Shown here piece after piece: positions 1 to 6,109 of a stretch of 33,886 bases of DNA. A program made the translations under genes and the position numbers. Each line of letters starts with the position of its first letter. Within the stretch, counting starts at the first letter, position 1. The stretch lies in NCBI GenBank assembly GCA_021205755.1, contig JAJPWX010000079.1:1-33886 (forward strand), in the 5' to 3' direction. The stretch is from Lachnospiraceae bacterium (lineage in GTDB: Bacteria; Bacillota; Clostridia; Lachnospirales; Lachnospiraceae). The notes beneath the pieces are model-generated. The model was not told where the DNA came from, searched no databases, and saw nothing but the letters and a program-made list of their open reading frames with translations.

Positions 1-40
1 GTATAAAGATGAGAACAGATAGGAAAGCGAAAAATTTTTC

Positions 41-69
41 TTTACAAACCCAAAAGAATTTAGTAAAAT
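41..69 (+). promoter_or_regulatory. Probable sigma-A promoter for tRNA-Pro
   Basis: A TTTACA -35 (41-46) and a TAAAAT -10 (64-69) are separated by exactly 17 bases. The expected start is near 76, about 40 bases upstream of the tRNA. Inferred from consensus match only. Confidence 0.5.
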
Positions 70-117
70 AAATTTATTATATGGCTCTTTGTAATAAAGT
101 AGCTTGTAATGTTATTA

Positions 118-191
118 CGGGGTATGGCGTAGCTTGGTAGCGCGCGCGGCTGGGGGCCGCGAGGTCGCAGGTTCAAATCCTGTTGCCCCGA
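118..191 (+). tRNA. tRNA-Pro (anticodon GGG)
   Basis: A complete cloverleaf can be drawn. The acceptor stem CGGGGTA (118-124) pairs with TGCCCCG (184-190), followed by discriminator A191. The D arm contains AGCTTGGTA. The anticodon stem CGCGG/CCGCG encloses the loop CTGGGGG, giving anticodon GGG, which reads the proline codon CCC and perhaps CCU. The T arm contains GTTCAAATC. The 3' CCA is not encoded and must be added after transcription. No tRNA neighbours are seen in the window. Confidence 0.96.
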
Positions 192-441
192 TTTTATGCT
201 GCTTATTTGCTCTGTCTCCATAGCTTTATAATGTGAATTGATCTTATCGTCTAGTGTTTCTTCCTTCCACACTTTAATCTGGCCTCTTTTCCAACGTTAG
301 GTTTATAGAGTCAGAAGCAGCAAAATTTTACCGATTGAACTGTCAGAAGATTCTGAAAATTCATTAGATTAATAAATAAAACGATATGTAACAGAAAAGT
401 TAGCAATGAATCTTTTTTAATTGATCAATGCAAAAAAATAA
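192..441. other. AT-rich intergenic spacer, nothing recognised
   Basis: About 250 AT-rich bases lie between the tRNA and the toxin promoter. I see no convincing gene, terminator or repeat here. The minus-strand reading frame that runs across the tRNA is an artefact of the tRNA sequence. Confidence 0.6.
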
Positions 442-470
442 TTGGCACAATTTGTCGCGTAAAGTAAAAT
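442..470 (+). promoter_or_regulatory. Promoter of the small toxin mRNA
   Basis: TTGGCA (442-447) and TAAAAT (465-470) are separated by 17 bases, a near-consensus sigma-A promoter. The start site is predicted near 477. The mRNA would carry a leader of about 110 bases before the peptide start at 589. Confidence 0.7.
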
Positions 471-477
471 ATAGCAA

Positions 478-534
478 GGTGCTATCGAGATGGTAGCGGC
501 GGTTAGTCCCCTGTTACGGGGAACTGTGATCCCC
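478..534 (+). promoter_or_regulatory. Structured 5' leader of toxin mRNA with alternative hairpins
   Basis: The leader can fold in mutually exclusive ways. TCCCC (507-511) pairs with GGGGA (518-522), but the same GGGGA also pairs with TCCCC at 530-534. Upstream, GCTATC (481-486) can pair with GGTAGC (492-497). GGCGGTTA (498-505) is complementary to TAACCGCC (688-695) at the 3' end of the mRNA, in the left arm of the terminator. End-to-end pairing that hides the ribosome site is known for type I toxin mRNAs. That it operates here is inference. Confidence 0.5.
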
Positions 535-588
535 GATTACATAGAATCTGCTCATTTGCGGAACATCGAAGGAAAGGGGGAATTGCTT

Positions 589-690
589 ATGCTTACAATC
601 AGCGACTTAATTGCAGTTCTGAGTCTCTGTTTGACCTCATTTGGTCTTGGCTATACGCTTGGAAGTAAGAGCAATAAAACAGAAAAATAA
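589..690 (+). CDS. Small hydrophobic holin-like toxin peptide (type I TA candidate)
   Basis: This is a 33-residue peptide starting MLTISDLIAVLSLC. It has one predicted membrane helix (about residues 3-25) and a polar, lysine-bearing tail, GSKSNKTEK. The start at 589 is chosen over the in-frame ATG at 490 because GGAAAGGGGG (571-580) lies just upstream at good spacing, and because the 490-588 stretch is a structured leader. A hairpin terminator follows the stop at once. Peptides of this size, with a TM helix and basic tail, are typical of putative holin-like (Hol-Tox/TxpA-like) toxins of Firmicutes, which depolarise or damage the membrane when overproduced. The toxin role is inferred from architecture and the antisense RNA. 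A harmless small membrane peptide is the alternative. Confidence 0.65.
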   Translation: MLTISDLIAVLSLCLTSFGLGYTLGSKSNKTEK

Positions 691-776
691 CCGCCCCAGT
701 CACCAACTAAGCGGTTATTTTTTTCGCATAAAATCTGGAGACTAACCGTCAACGCTTCACGGTAGCACCTTTTTCT
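682..776 (-). ncRNA. Putative antisense antitoxin RNA
   Basis: An RNA of about 95 bases is predicted from an extended -10 promoter (783-811) to the shared terminator. It overlaps the 3' end of the toxin mRNA by about 40 bases, the layout known for TxpA/RatA and BsrG/SR4 in Bacillus. Its first 33 bases (769 down to 737) closely resemble the 5' leader of the toxin mRNA (478-511): both read GGTGCTA, then CG, and end CGGTTAGTC. No coding frame of interest lies within it. Function is inferred. Confidence 0.55.
683..724. terminator. Bidirectional intrinsic terminator of the toxin locus
   Basis: A 9-bp stem is formed by AATAACCGC (686-694) and GCGGTTATT (711-719), with a 16-base loop. On the plus strand it runs into a T tract (718-724). 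On the minus strand it runs into TTTTT read from 687-683. It can therefore end both the toxin mRNA and the convergent antisense RNA, so the two transcripts overlap tail to tail. Confidence 0.82.
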
Positions 777-782
777 TTTAAA

Positions 783-811
783 AATATAACACATCTATTC
801 ATGAAATGCAA
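783..811 (-). promoter_or_regulatory. Promoter of antisense RNA
   Basis: Read on the minus strand, TTGCAT (806-811) and TATATT (783-788) are separated by 17 bases. A TG one base before the -10 makes it an extended -10 promoter. The predicted start is near 776. Confidence 0.6.
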
Positions 812-841
812 TGTTAATTTTTATTGTCTCCAACAAACTGT

Positions 842-1783
842 TTATATGGATGCAAACAAACTTTCCGGATAAGCACCCGCTTCTACCAGTTCCTGAATGG
901 AGGCCTTCACCACCGGCACATCCTCCCGGAATGTCACGCCAAACCACTTATCCTTCGATGGAAGAACTGTAATATCCACCCGGTGTTCTTTTAGCAACCG
1001 GTCAGCGATTGTCGGCAGAAGAAATTCCGCCTTTTTCTCGTTCCCGTGCAAATTTTCCAGAAATCCACGAAAGCCGGTTGCCAGTTCATCCATAAAATCA
1101 GGAGTAAATCCCCAAAAATTCATGGATACCAAGGAATCCGGATCCAGACGAATCAGGCTGGCGTTCTCCGCATACACAGCTGCCCCATCCGTTGTCTTTA
1201 TAATGTCTTTCGTCTCAAGGATTTCAATCAGCTCACCAGCATCGTTCAGACGGCAGATGCCGCGCGTTACGCCTCCGTGCTCGGAAAGTGTATTTTTCAG
1301 GACAAATCCAGCCATGCAAAAATGAAATTTTCCAAGTACAGACGGTTCGGATGCCTTCTCTCCGGTCAGGAAACTGTGGACTTTGCGAAAAGCATCTTTT
1401 CCATAATAGTCATCTGCATTGATAACTGCAAACGGTTCGTGCACGACCTCCCGGCACGCGAGTATGGCCTGTCCGGTTCCCCACGGTTTTTCTCTGCCAT
1501 CTGGTACGGCAAAGCCATCCGGAATATCTTCGAGCTCCTGAAACGCATATTCCACATGTATCTTTTTTGCGATGCGATCCCCGATAATTTCCCGGAAATC
1601 CTTTTCCATGGAATGCCGAATCACAAATACGACTTTATTAAAGCCAGCCTCAATCGCGTCATAGATGGAATAGTCCATAATAATCTCACCGCTCGGTCCA
1701 AAGGAAGTCAGCTGCTTTACACCGCCTCCGCCAAAGCGGCTGCCAATCCCGGCTGCCATGATTACGAGTGTTGTATCTTTCAT
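842..1783 (-). CDS. NTP_transferase-family sugar-phosphate nucleotidyltransferase
   Basis: A 313-residue cytosolic enzyme. The N-terminus MAAGIGSRFGGGGVKQL (from residue 9) is the nucleotide-binding GxGxR loop with the usual downstream lysine. GTGQAILA and INADDYYG (the metal-binding Asp region) follow, as in nucleotidyl transferases that join NTPs to sugar phosphates or phosphocholine-like substrates. The substrate cannot be read from sequence. UTP-glucose-1-phosphate-like and LicC-like enzymes are both possible. The start ATG at 1783 follows AAAGGGA at good spacing. The gene stands alone behind a long structured leader containing an intrinsic terminator, which suggests attenuation or read-through control. 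Confidence 0.85.
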   Translation of the reverse strand: MKDTTLVIMAAGIGSRFGGGGVKQLTSFGPSGEIIMDYSIYDAIEAGFNKVVFVIRHSMEKDFREIIGDRIAKKIHVEYAFQELEDIPDGFAVPDGREKPWGTGQAILACREVVHEPFAVINADDYYGKDAFRKVHSFLTGEKASEPSVLGKFHFCMAGFVLKNTLSEHGGVTRGICRLNDAGELIEILETKDIIKTTDGAAVYAENASLIRLDPDSLVSMNFWGFTPDFMDELATGFRGFLENLHGNEKKAEFLLPTIADRLLKEHRVDITVLPSKDKWFGVTFREDVPVVKASIQELVEAGAYPESLFASI

Positions 1784-1820
1784 AACATTTCCCTTTGCAT
1801 AATCCGTTATTTCAGAGCAG

Positions 1821-1849
1821 AAAAACAGCAGGCCTCAGACATCCTGCTG
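1821..1849 (-). terminator. Intrinsic terminator in the leader of the nucleotidyltransferase
   Basis: On the minus strand CAGCAGG (1849-1843) pairs with CCTGCTG (1832-1826), followed by TTTTT (1825-1821). A competing helix, CAGAGCAG (1853-1846) with CTGCTCTG (1820-1813), would use part of the left arm and disrupt the terminator. This is the expected form of a terminator/antiterminator pair. The start codon is about 40 bases downstream. Confidence 0.7.
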
Positions 1850-1885
1850 CTCTGCTATGTGTCGTCTTCGGCATCTCACAATATA

Positions 1886-1994
1886 AATTACACCAGCCGG
1901 AGCGTGTTCCCGGGATATTCAAAGTGAGACCGGACACCTCCGATACAGTATGTCCCGCAGGACAGACCGCACTCCTCCCAGAACTGGTGTAATT
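1886..1994 (-). ncRNA. Structured RNA or leader element of unknown class
   Basis: A perfect 11-bp inverted repeat (AATTACACCAG and CTGGTGTAATT) closes a domain of about 109 bases. On the minus strand the inside holds GGAG/CTCC and GTG/CAC pairs extending the stem, a TGTCC-TGCG-GGACA hairpin and a CGGA-GGTG-TCCG hairpin. The terminator at 1821-1849 follows. It could be a riboswitch-like leader, or together with the terminator a stand-alone RNA of about 170 bases. The size would suit a 6S-type RNA, but I cannot match it to 6S or to any riboswitch class I know. Confidence 0.5.
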
Positions 1995-2023
1995 GCCTGA
2001 ATACTTACATCGTATCTTTAGCT

Positions 2024-3466
2024 TTATGCCGGATACGCTTTATTCTTCTCATCCGCCAGGGTAGGATCTACCTTCTGCTCCTGTGCCTGTCTGTATTTGA
2101 AGAAATCTACCGCTACCTGCGGGAAGAGTGCGTAAGTCAATACGTCCTCATCCTGCTCCGACCACTGTGCCATCTCTGAACGCAAGGTATCCAGCTCATC
2201 CGGAATCAAATCTGCCGGACGGCAGGTGATGGTTTCCGCATCGCCGATGCACTTCTTCTTCACTTCTTCATTAAACGGCTTCACGGTTGCACCATACTTG
2301 CCGCTTAAGATATCCTTTGTCTCCTTGGTTACCATCTTGTAGCGCTCGCCGCCTACGATGTTCATCACAGCCTGTGTACCTACAATCTGGGACGACGGCG
2401 TTACCAGAGGCGGCTCGCCGAGGTCTTTACGCACCTTCGGAACCTCTTCAAGCACTTCGTAGTACTTGTCTTCTGCGTGCATATCCTTCAGCTGTGAAGT
2501 AAGGTTCGAAAGCATACCGCCCGGCACCTGATACAGCAGCGTCTTGATATTGACGCCCATATTCTTCGGATTCAAAAGGCCGCTCTCGAGCGCCTCATCG
2601 CGCATCGGACGGAAGTAATCTGCAATCTCATCGAGCAGCTGGCTGTCAAAACCTGTGTCGTACGGAGTCCCCTTAAAGGTCTCTACCATTACCTCAGTCG
2701 CCGGCTGAGAAGTACCCAGAGCGAACGGCGACATTGCGGTATCGATGACATCTACGCCTGCTTCTACCGCTTTCAGATAAGTCATCGAAGCCACACCAGA
2801 CGTATAATGGGTATGAAGCTGAATCGGGATCTTTACAGCTCCCTTCAGAGCTGTCACGAGCTCGGTTGCCTGATACGGCAGAAGAAGGCCGGCCATATCC
2901 TTAATGCAGATAGAATCCGCGCCCATCTCTTCGATTTTCTTTGCCAGATCTACCCAATATTCCAGCGTATACGCGCTGCCGAGAGTATAAGACATCGCGA
3001 CCTGCGCGTGTACCTTTTCTTTGTTTGCTGCCTTTACTGCAGTCTGCAGGTTACGCAGATCGTTCAGACAGTCGAAAATACGAATGATATCAATGCCGTT
3101 GGCAGCGGATTTCTGTACGAAATACTCTACCACGTCGTCCGCATACGGACGGTAACCAAGGATGTTCTGTCCACGGAACAGCATCTGCAGCTTTGTGTGC
3201 TTAAAACCATCACGCAGCTTGCGAAGTCTCTCCCACGGATCTTCCTTCAGGAAACGCAGGGAAGCGTCAAACGTCGCGCCGCCCCAGCACTCTACGGAAT
3301 GATAACCGACTTTATCGAGCTTTTCCACGATCGGAAGCATCTGCTCGGTCGACATTCTGGTCGCGATCAGAGACTGATGCGCATCACGCAGAATCGTCTC
3401 TGTGATTTTAATCGGCTTAGCAGCCGGTTCTGATGTTTTTGGGGAATTCCCTTTCTTATCAGCCAT
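2024..3466 (-). CDS. oadA: Oxaloacetate decarboxylase alpha / transcarboxylase 5S-type subunit
   Basis: A 480-residue carboxyltransferase of the HMG-CoA-lyase-like TIM-barrel family. It moves a carboxyl group between oxaloacetate (giving pyruvate) and biotin. Family motifs are clear: LRDAHQSLIATRM (residues 26-38, metal ligand Asp28), MLFRGQN, RIFDCLND, CIKDMAGLLLP with Lys189 as the likely carbamylated ligand, and HTHYTSG with metal ligands His218 and His220. QVPGGMLSN begins the second conserved half. The C-terminus lacks the fused biotin domain found in many OadA proteins, which fits the separate biotin carrier in the operon. The start has an AGGAGG site. It is the last gene of the pump operon. 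Confidence 0.92.
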   Translation of the reverse strand: MADKKGNSPKTSEPAAKPIKITETILRDAHQSLIATRMSTEQMLPIVEKLDKVGYHSVECWGGATFDASLRFLKEDPWERLRKLRDGFKHTKLQMLFRGQNILGYRPYADDVVEYFVQKSAANGIDIIRIFDCLNDLRNLQTAVKAANKEKVHAQVAMSYTLGSAYTLEYWVDLAKKIEEMGADSICIKDMAGLLLPYQATELVTALKGAVKIPIQLHTHYTSGVASMTYLKAVEAGVDVIDTAMSPFALGTSQPATEVMVETFKGTPYDTGFDSQLLDEIADYFRPMRDEALESGLLNPKNMGVNIKTLLYQVPGGMLSNLTSQLKDMHAEDKYYEVLEEVPKVRKDLGEPPLVTPSSQIVGTQAVMNIVGGERYKMVTKETKDILSGKYGATVKPFNEEVKKKCIGDAETITCRPADLIPDELDTLRSEMAQWSEQDEDVLTYALFPQVAVDFFKYRQAQEQKVDPTLADEKNKAYPA

Positions 3467-3558
3467 ATTCGTCCTCCTAATCGGGCAGCGGCAATGATCC
3501 CCTGCCCTTCTATGTTTTCTTATATTTCCCGCGCTGCGGAAGCCATCTTACAGCCAAT

Positions 3559-4719
3559 CTACTTCACACCATAGATCGCCATAAAGGTACCGGCCGTCAC
3601 AGCTGTACCGATCACACCGGCCACATTCGGCCCCATCGCATGCATCAGCAGGAAGTTCGTCGGATCCTCCTCCGCACCGACCTTCTGCGACACACGGGCC
3701 GCCATCGGCACGGCGGATACGCCGGCGGAGCCGATCAGAGGATTGATCCTGCCATGCGTCAGCTTACACATCAGCTTACCCAGTAGAACACCGGCCGCTG
3801 TACCAATCGCAAACGCAAGCAGTCCGAGAACAACGATCTTAATGGTGTCCATGTTCAGGAATGCTTCCGCACTCGTGGTAGCACCAACCGAGGTACCCAG
3901 CAGAATTACGACAATGTACATCATCGCGTTCGACGCTGTCTCCTGCAGCTGCTTTGTGACGCCGCACTCGCGGAAGAGGTTACCAAGCATCAGCATACCT
4001 ACCAGCGGAGCAGTGGTCGGCAGAAGCAGACACACAACAATCGTGATGATAATCGGGAAAAGAATCTTCTCCAGCTTCGATACCGGACGAAGCTGCTGCA
4101 TCTTAATGCTGCGCTCTTCTTTGGTGGTAAGCGCTTTCATAATCGGCGGCTGAATGATCGGAACCAGAGACATATACGTATATGCCGCCACCGCGATGGA
4201 ACCCATCAGCTCCGTCTGGCCAAGCTTACCTGCCAGGAAGATGGAGGTCGGGCCATCCGCACCACCGATGATAGAAATTGCCGCTGCCGCTTTTCCGTTA
4301 AAGCCAAGCAGGATAGCGAAGAAATACGCCGCGTAGATACCGATCTGCGCCGCTGCGCCGAGCAGGAAACTGATCGGGTTCGCAATCAGCGGACCGAAGT
4401 CGGTCATTGCCCCGACGCCCATGAAAATCAGCGACGGAAGAATACTCCACTCATCCAATGTATAGAAATAATATAGAAGCCCGCCTGCGTGAGAAACGCC
4501 CGCCGCGTCGACATAAGGCTCTGCCATAATATCCGGATAGATATTTACCAGCAGCATACCAAACGCGATCGGAACCAGAAGCAGGGGCTCAAAATCATGT
4601 CCGATTGCCAGATACAGGAAAAAGAGCGCTACAATGATCATCGCGTAGTTGCCGACGGTCAGATTCATAAAAGCGGTCTGTTCCCATAAGTTTGACAACG
4701 TATTTACAACATAGGCCAT
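3559..4719 (-). CDS. oadB: Sodium-translocating decarboxylase beta subunit
   Basis: A 386-residue polytopic membrane protein of the OadB/MmdB/GcdB family. It decarboxylates carboxybiotin and exports Na+. The signature GGADGPTSIF lies at residues 152-161 with the essential Asp155. The C-terminal half carries SAGVSAVPMAARVSQ and HAMGPNVAGVIGTAV, both typical of the family and part of the Na+ path. Length is at the short end of the usual range. The start at 4719 follows GGGAGGT. It lies between the biotin carrier and OadA with short gaps, consistent with co-transcription and a membrane complex. Confidence 0.94.
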   Translation of the reverse strand: MAYVVNTLSNLWEQTAFMNLTVGNYAMIIVALFFLYLAIGHDFEPLLLVPIAFGMLLVNIYPDIMAEPYVDAAGVSHAGGLLYYFYTLDEWSILPSLIFMGVGAMTDFGPLIANPISFLLGAAAQIGIYAAYFFAILLGFNGKAAAAISIIGGADGPTSIFLAGKLGQTELMGSIAVAAYTYMSLVPIIQPPIMKALTTKEERSIKMQQLRPVSKLEKILFPIIITIVVCLLLPTTAPLVGMLMLGNLFRECGVTKQLQETASNAMMYIVVILLGTSVGATTSAEAFLNMDTIKIVVLGLLAFAIGTAAGVLLGKLMCKLTHGRINPLIGSAGVSAVPMAARVSQKVGAEEDPTNFLLMHAMGPNVAGVIGTAVTAGTFMAIYGVK

Positions 4720-4750
4720 TCTATTACCTCCCTATTAGTCAAAACCCGGG

Positions 4751-5137
4751 TTAGTTCAGAGAAGCCAGAACATCGCCATTCTCTACTGACTGGCCAACCG
4801 CTACATCCATGCTTGCCACTGTGCCGTCCTGCGGAGCAACAACCGGGATCTCCATCTTCATTGCTTCCAGGATGATCAGGTTCTGGCCTTTCTTTACCGC
4901 GTCGCCCACCTTTGCTTCCAGGCTGAGCACCTTGCCCGGTACAGAAGCGGTCACTTTCACAGCACCTGCCGCGCCGCCTGCTGCCGGAGCTGCTTTCGGA
5001 GCCGGAGCCGCTTTCGGAGCCGGAGCCGCCTTCGGAGCTGCCGCTGCTGCAGGAGCTGCCGCTACTGCTGCTCCTTCGCCTTCTTCCACTGCCACATCAT
5101 ATACATTTCCGTTTACTGTAATGGTATAAGTTTTCAT
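4751..5137 (-). CDS. Biotin carboxyl carrier subunit of the decarboxylase
   Basis: A 128-residue biotin carrier of the MmdC/GcdC/1.3S type. Residues 1-20 form a short N-terminal anchor segment. Residues 24-57 are an Ala/Pro/Lys linker with the unit APKAAP repeated, a swinging arm. Residues 60-128 are a biotinyl domain with EAMKMEI at 91-97, where Lys94 carries biotin. It shuttles the carboxyl group from the cytosolic carboxyltransferase(s) to OadB. An AGGAGG site precedes the start. Only 16 bases separate it from the OadG-like gene. Confidence 0.94.
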   Translation of the reverse strand: MKTYTITVNGNVYDVAVEEGEGAAVAAAPAAAAAPKAAPAPKAAPAPKAAPAAGGAAGAVKVTASVPGKVLSLEAKVGDAVKKGQNLIILEAMKMEIPVVAPQDGTVASMDVAVGQSVENGDVLASLN

Positions 5138-5153
5138 GATTTTCCTCCTGTAT

Positions 5154-6095
5154 TCAGGCTCTGCGCCAGTTTCTGTTATTTACTTTTTTAATCGAGCGAA
5201 CGACATACGCGTCGCCGGTATTTACTGTGGTCTCAGACTCACGGAAAGCTGCAATTGCCGCTGTGATCACCGCAACCAGCTCCAGATCATCTTCCGGATT
5301 CACTTCCTCCTCTGCGACAGGAGCAACTGGTGCAGGGGCGGGAGCCGGTGCCGGTGCCGGTGCGGGCTCGTTTTTCTTTTTCCTCGCCTCAAGCGCTTCC
5401 GGGATATAATGAATCTTACTGATCAGGAAGCTTAAAAATGCCAGCATCAGGAATACGATACAGATACCCATCACCGTATTCATCGCTGCTTTCTGCATCA
5501 TAACGCCCAGCGTGTAGTCCACATCCCAGGTCAGATCCGTCAAAGACATCACATACTGGCCATAGGTAGAAGAATACGTGTACTCATAATCCATCGTGAC
5601 GGTAACAGTACCGCCCTTGCTGACCCCATCATAACTCGCAGTCGCCGAAATGCTGCCGCCATAGCCGTCCGAAGTCATCTCCGAACCGGTAATCTCAGTC
5701 ACTTCCACATAATTGCCCAGCTCAGACTTTACCGTATTCCAGTTGTACGCGATCAGAGCGGTAACCGAATCCTCACTCTCCATATAAGAGTCAACCTGTT
5801 CGTCTGTCCACGCGTCAACCTGCACAAGATAGTTGTCAATCAACTGCATATAGTATTCTTCCGCAGTCATTTCTTCCGTTTCTGCCTCAGTCTCGTCCTC
5901 TGCCGCATCAGAAGTCTCCTCTTCCGCGGCAGCCGCGTCTGTGTCTTCTTCCGCCGCATCGTTCGCCAGAGTTTCTTCCTCGTCGACGGTCTCCACTGCG
6001 GCCGAATCCGTCTCATCCTCCGCGAGGGCGCTCATGGAAAAAGCGGAAACAGTAAGTCCAAGCGCCAGCATTATAGCTTTTAATCTAACTTTCAT
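5154..6095 (-). CDS. OadG/MmdD-like anchor subunit with large exported N-terminal domain
   Basis: A 313-residue protein, far longer than classic OadG (about 80-130 residues). Residues 1-25 form a signal peptide ending ALA. Residues 26-80 are acidic and low complexity. Residues 80-200 look like a small globular domain with Tyr/Thr-rich beta strands and no clear family. A single membrane helix spans about 204-227. An alternating Ala/Pro linker (243-260) leads to a C-terminal segment, VAVITAAIAAF to VRSIKKVNNRNW, typical of pump gamma/delta subunits. The role is to hold the cytosolic carboxyltransferase to the membrane pump. The ATG at 6095 is preferred over the GTG at 6104, because that GTG lies inside the GAGGTG ribosome site. 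Confidence 0.8.
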   Translation of the reverse strand: MKVRLKAIMLALGLTVSAFSMSALAEDETDSAAVETVDEEETLANDAAEEDTDAAAAEEETSDAAEDETEAETEEMTAEEYYMQLIDNYLVQVDAWTDEQVDSYMESEDSVTALIAYNWNTVKSELGNYVEVTEITGSEMTSDGYGGSISATASYDGVSKGGTVTVTMDYEYTYSSTYGQYVMSLTDLTWDVDYTLGVMMQKAAMNTVMGICIVFLMLAFLSFLISKIHYIPEALEARKKKNEPAPAPAPAPAPAPVAPVAEEEVNPEDDLELVAVITAAIAAFRESETTVNTGDAYVVRSIKKVNNRNWRRA

Positions 6096-6109
6096 CTGTT
6101 TCACCTCGT

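Noticed and set aside
60-272. Minus-strand frame of 70 codons across the tRNA
   Set aside because: Its recognisable part, DLNLRPRGPQPRALPSYAIP, is the well-known false translation of the antisense of a tRNA. There is no ribosome site.
490-588. In-frame N-terminal extension of the toxin peptide
   Set aside because: The extension overlaps hairpin-forming leader sequence and has no ribosome site before 490, while a strong site precedes the ATG at 589.
1046-1927. Plus-strand frame of 293 codons opposite the nucleotidyltransferase
   Set aside because: The minus-strand frame has full family motifs and a ribosome site; the plus-strand frame has neither.
1886-1994. SRP RNA or a known riboswitch
   Set aside because: The SRP motif GGTCAGGTCCGGAAGG is absent, and no conserved riboswitch core that I know is recognisable.
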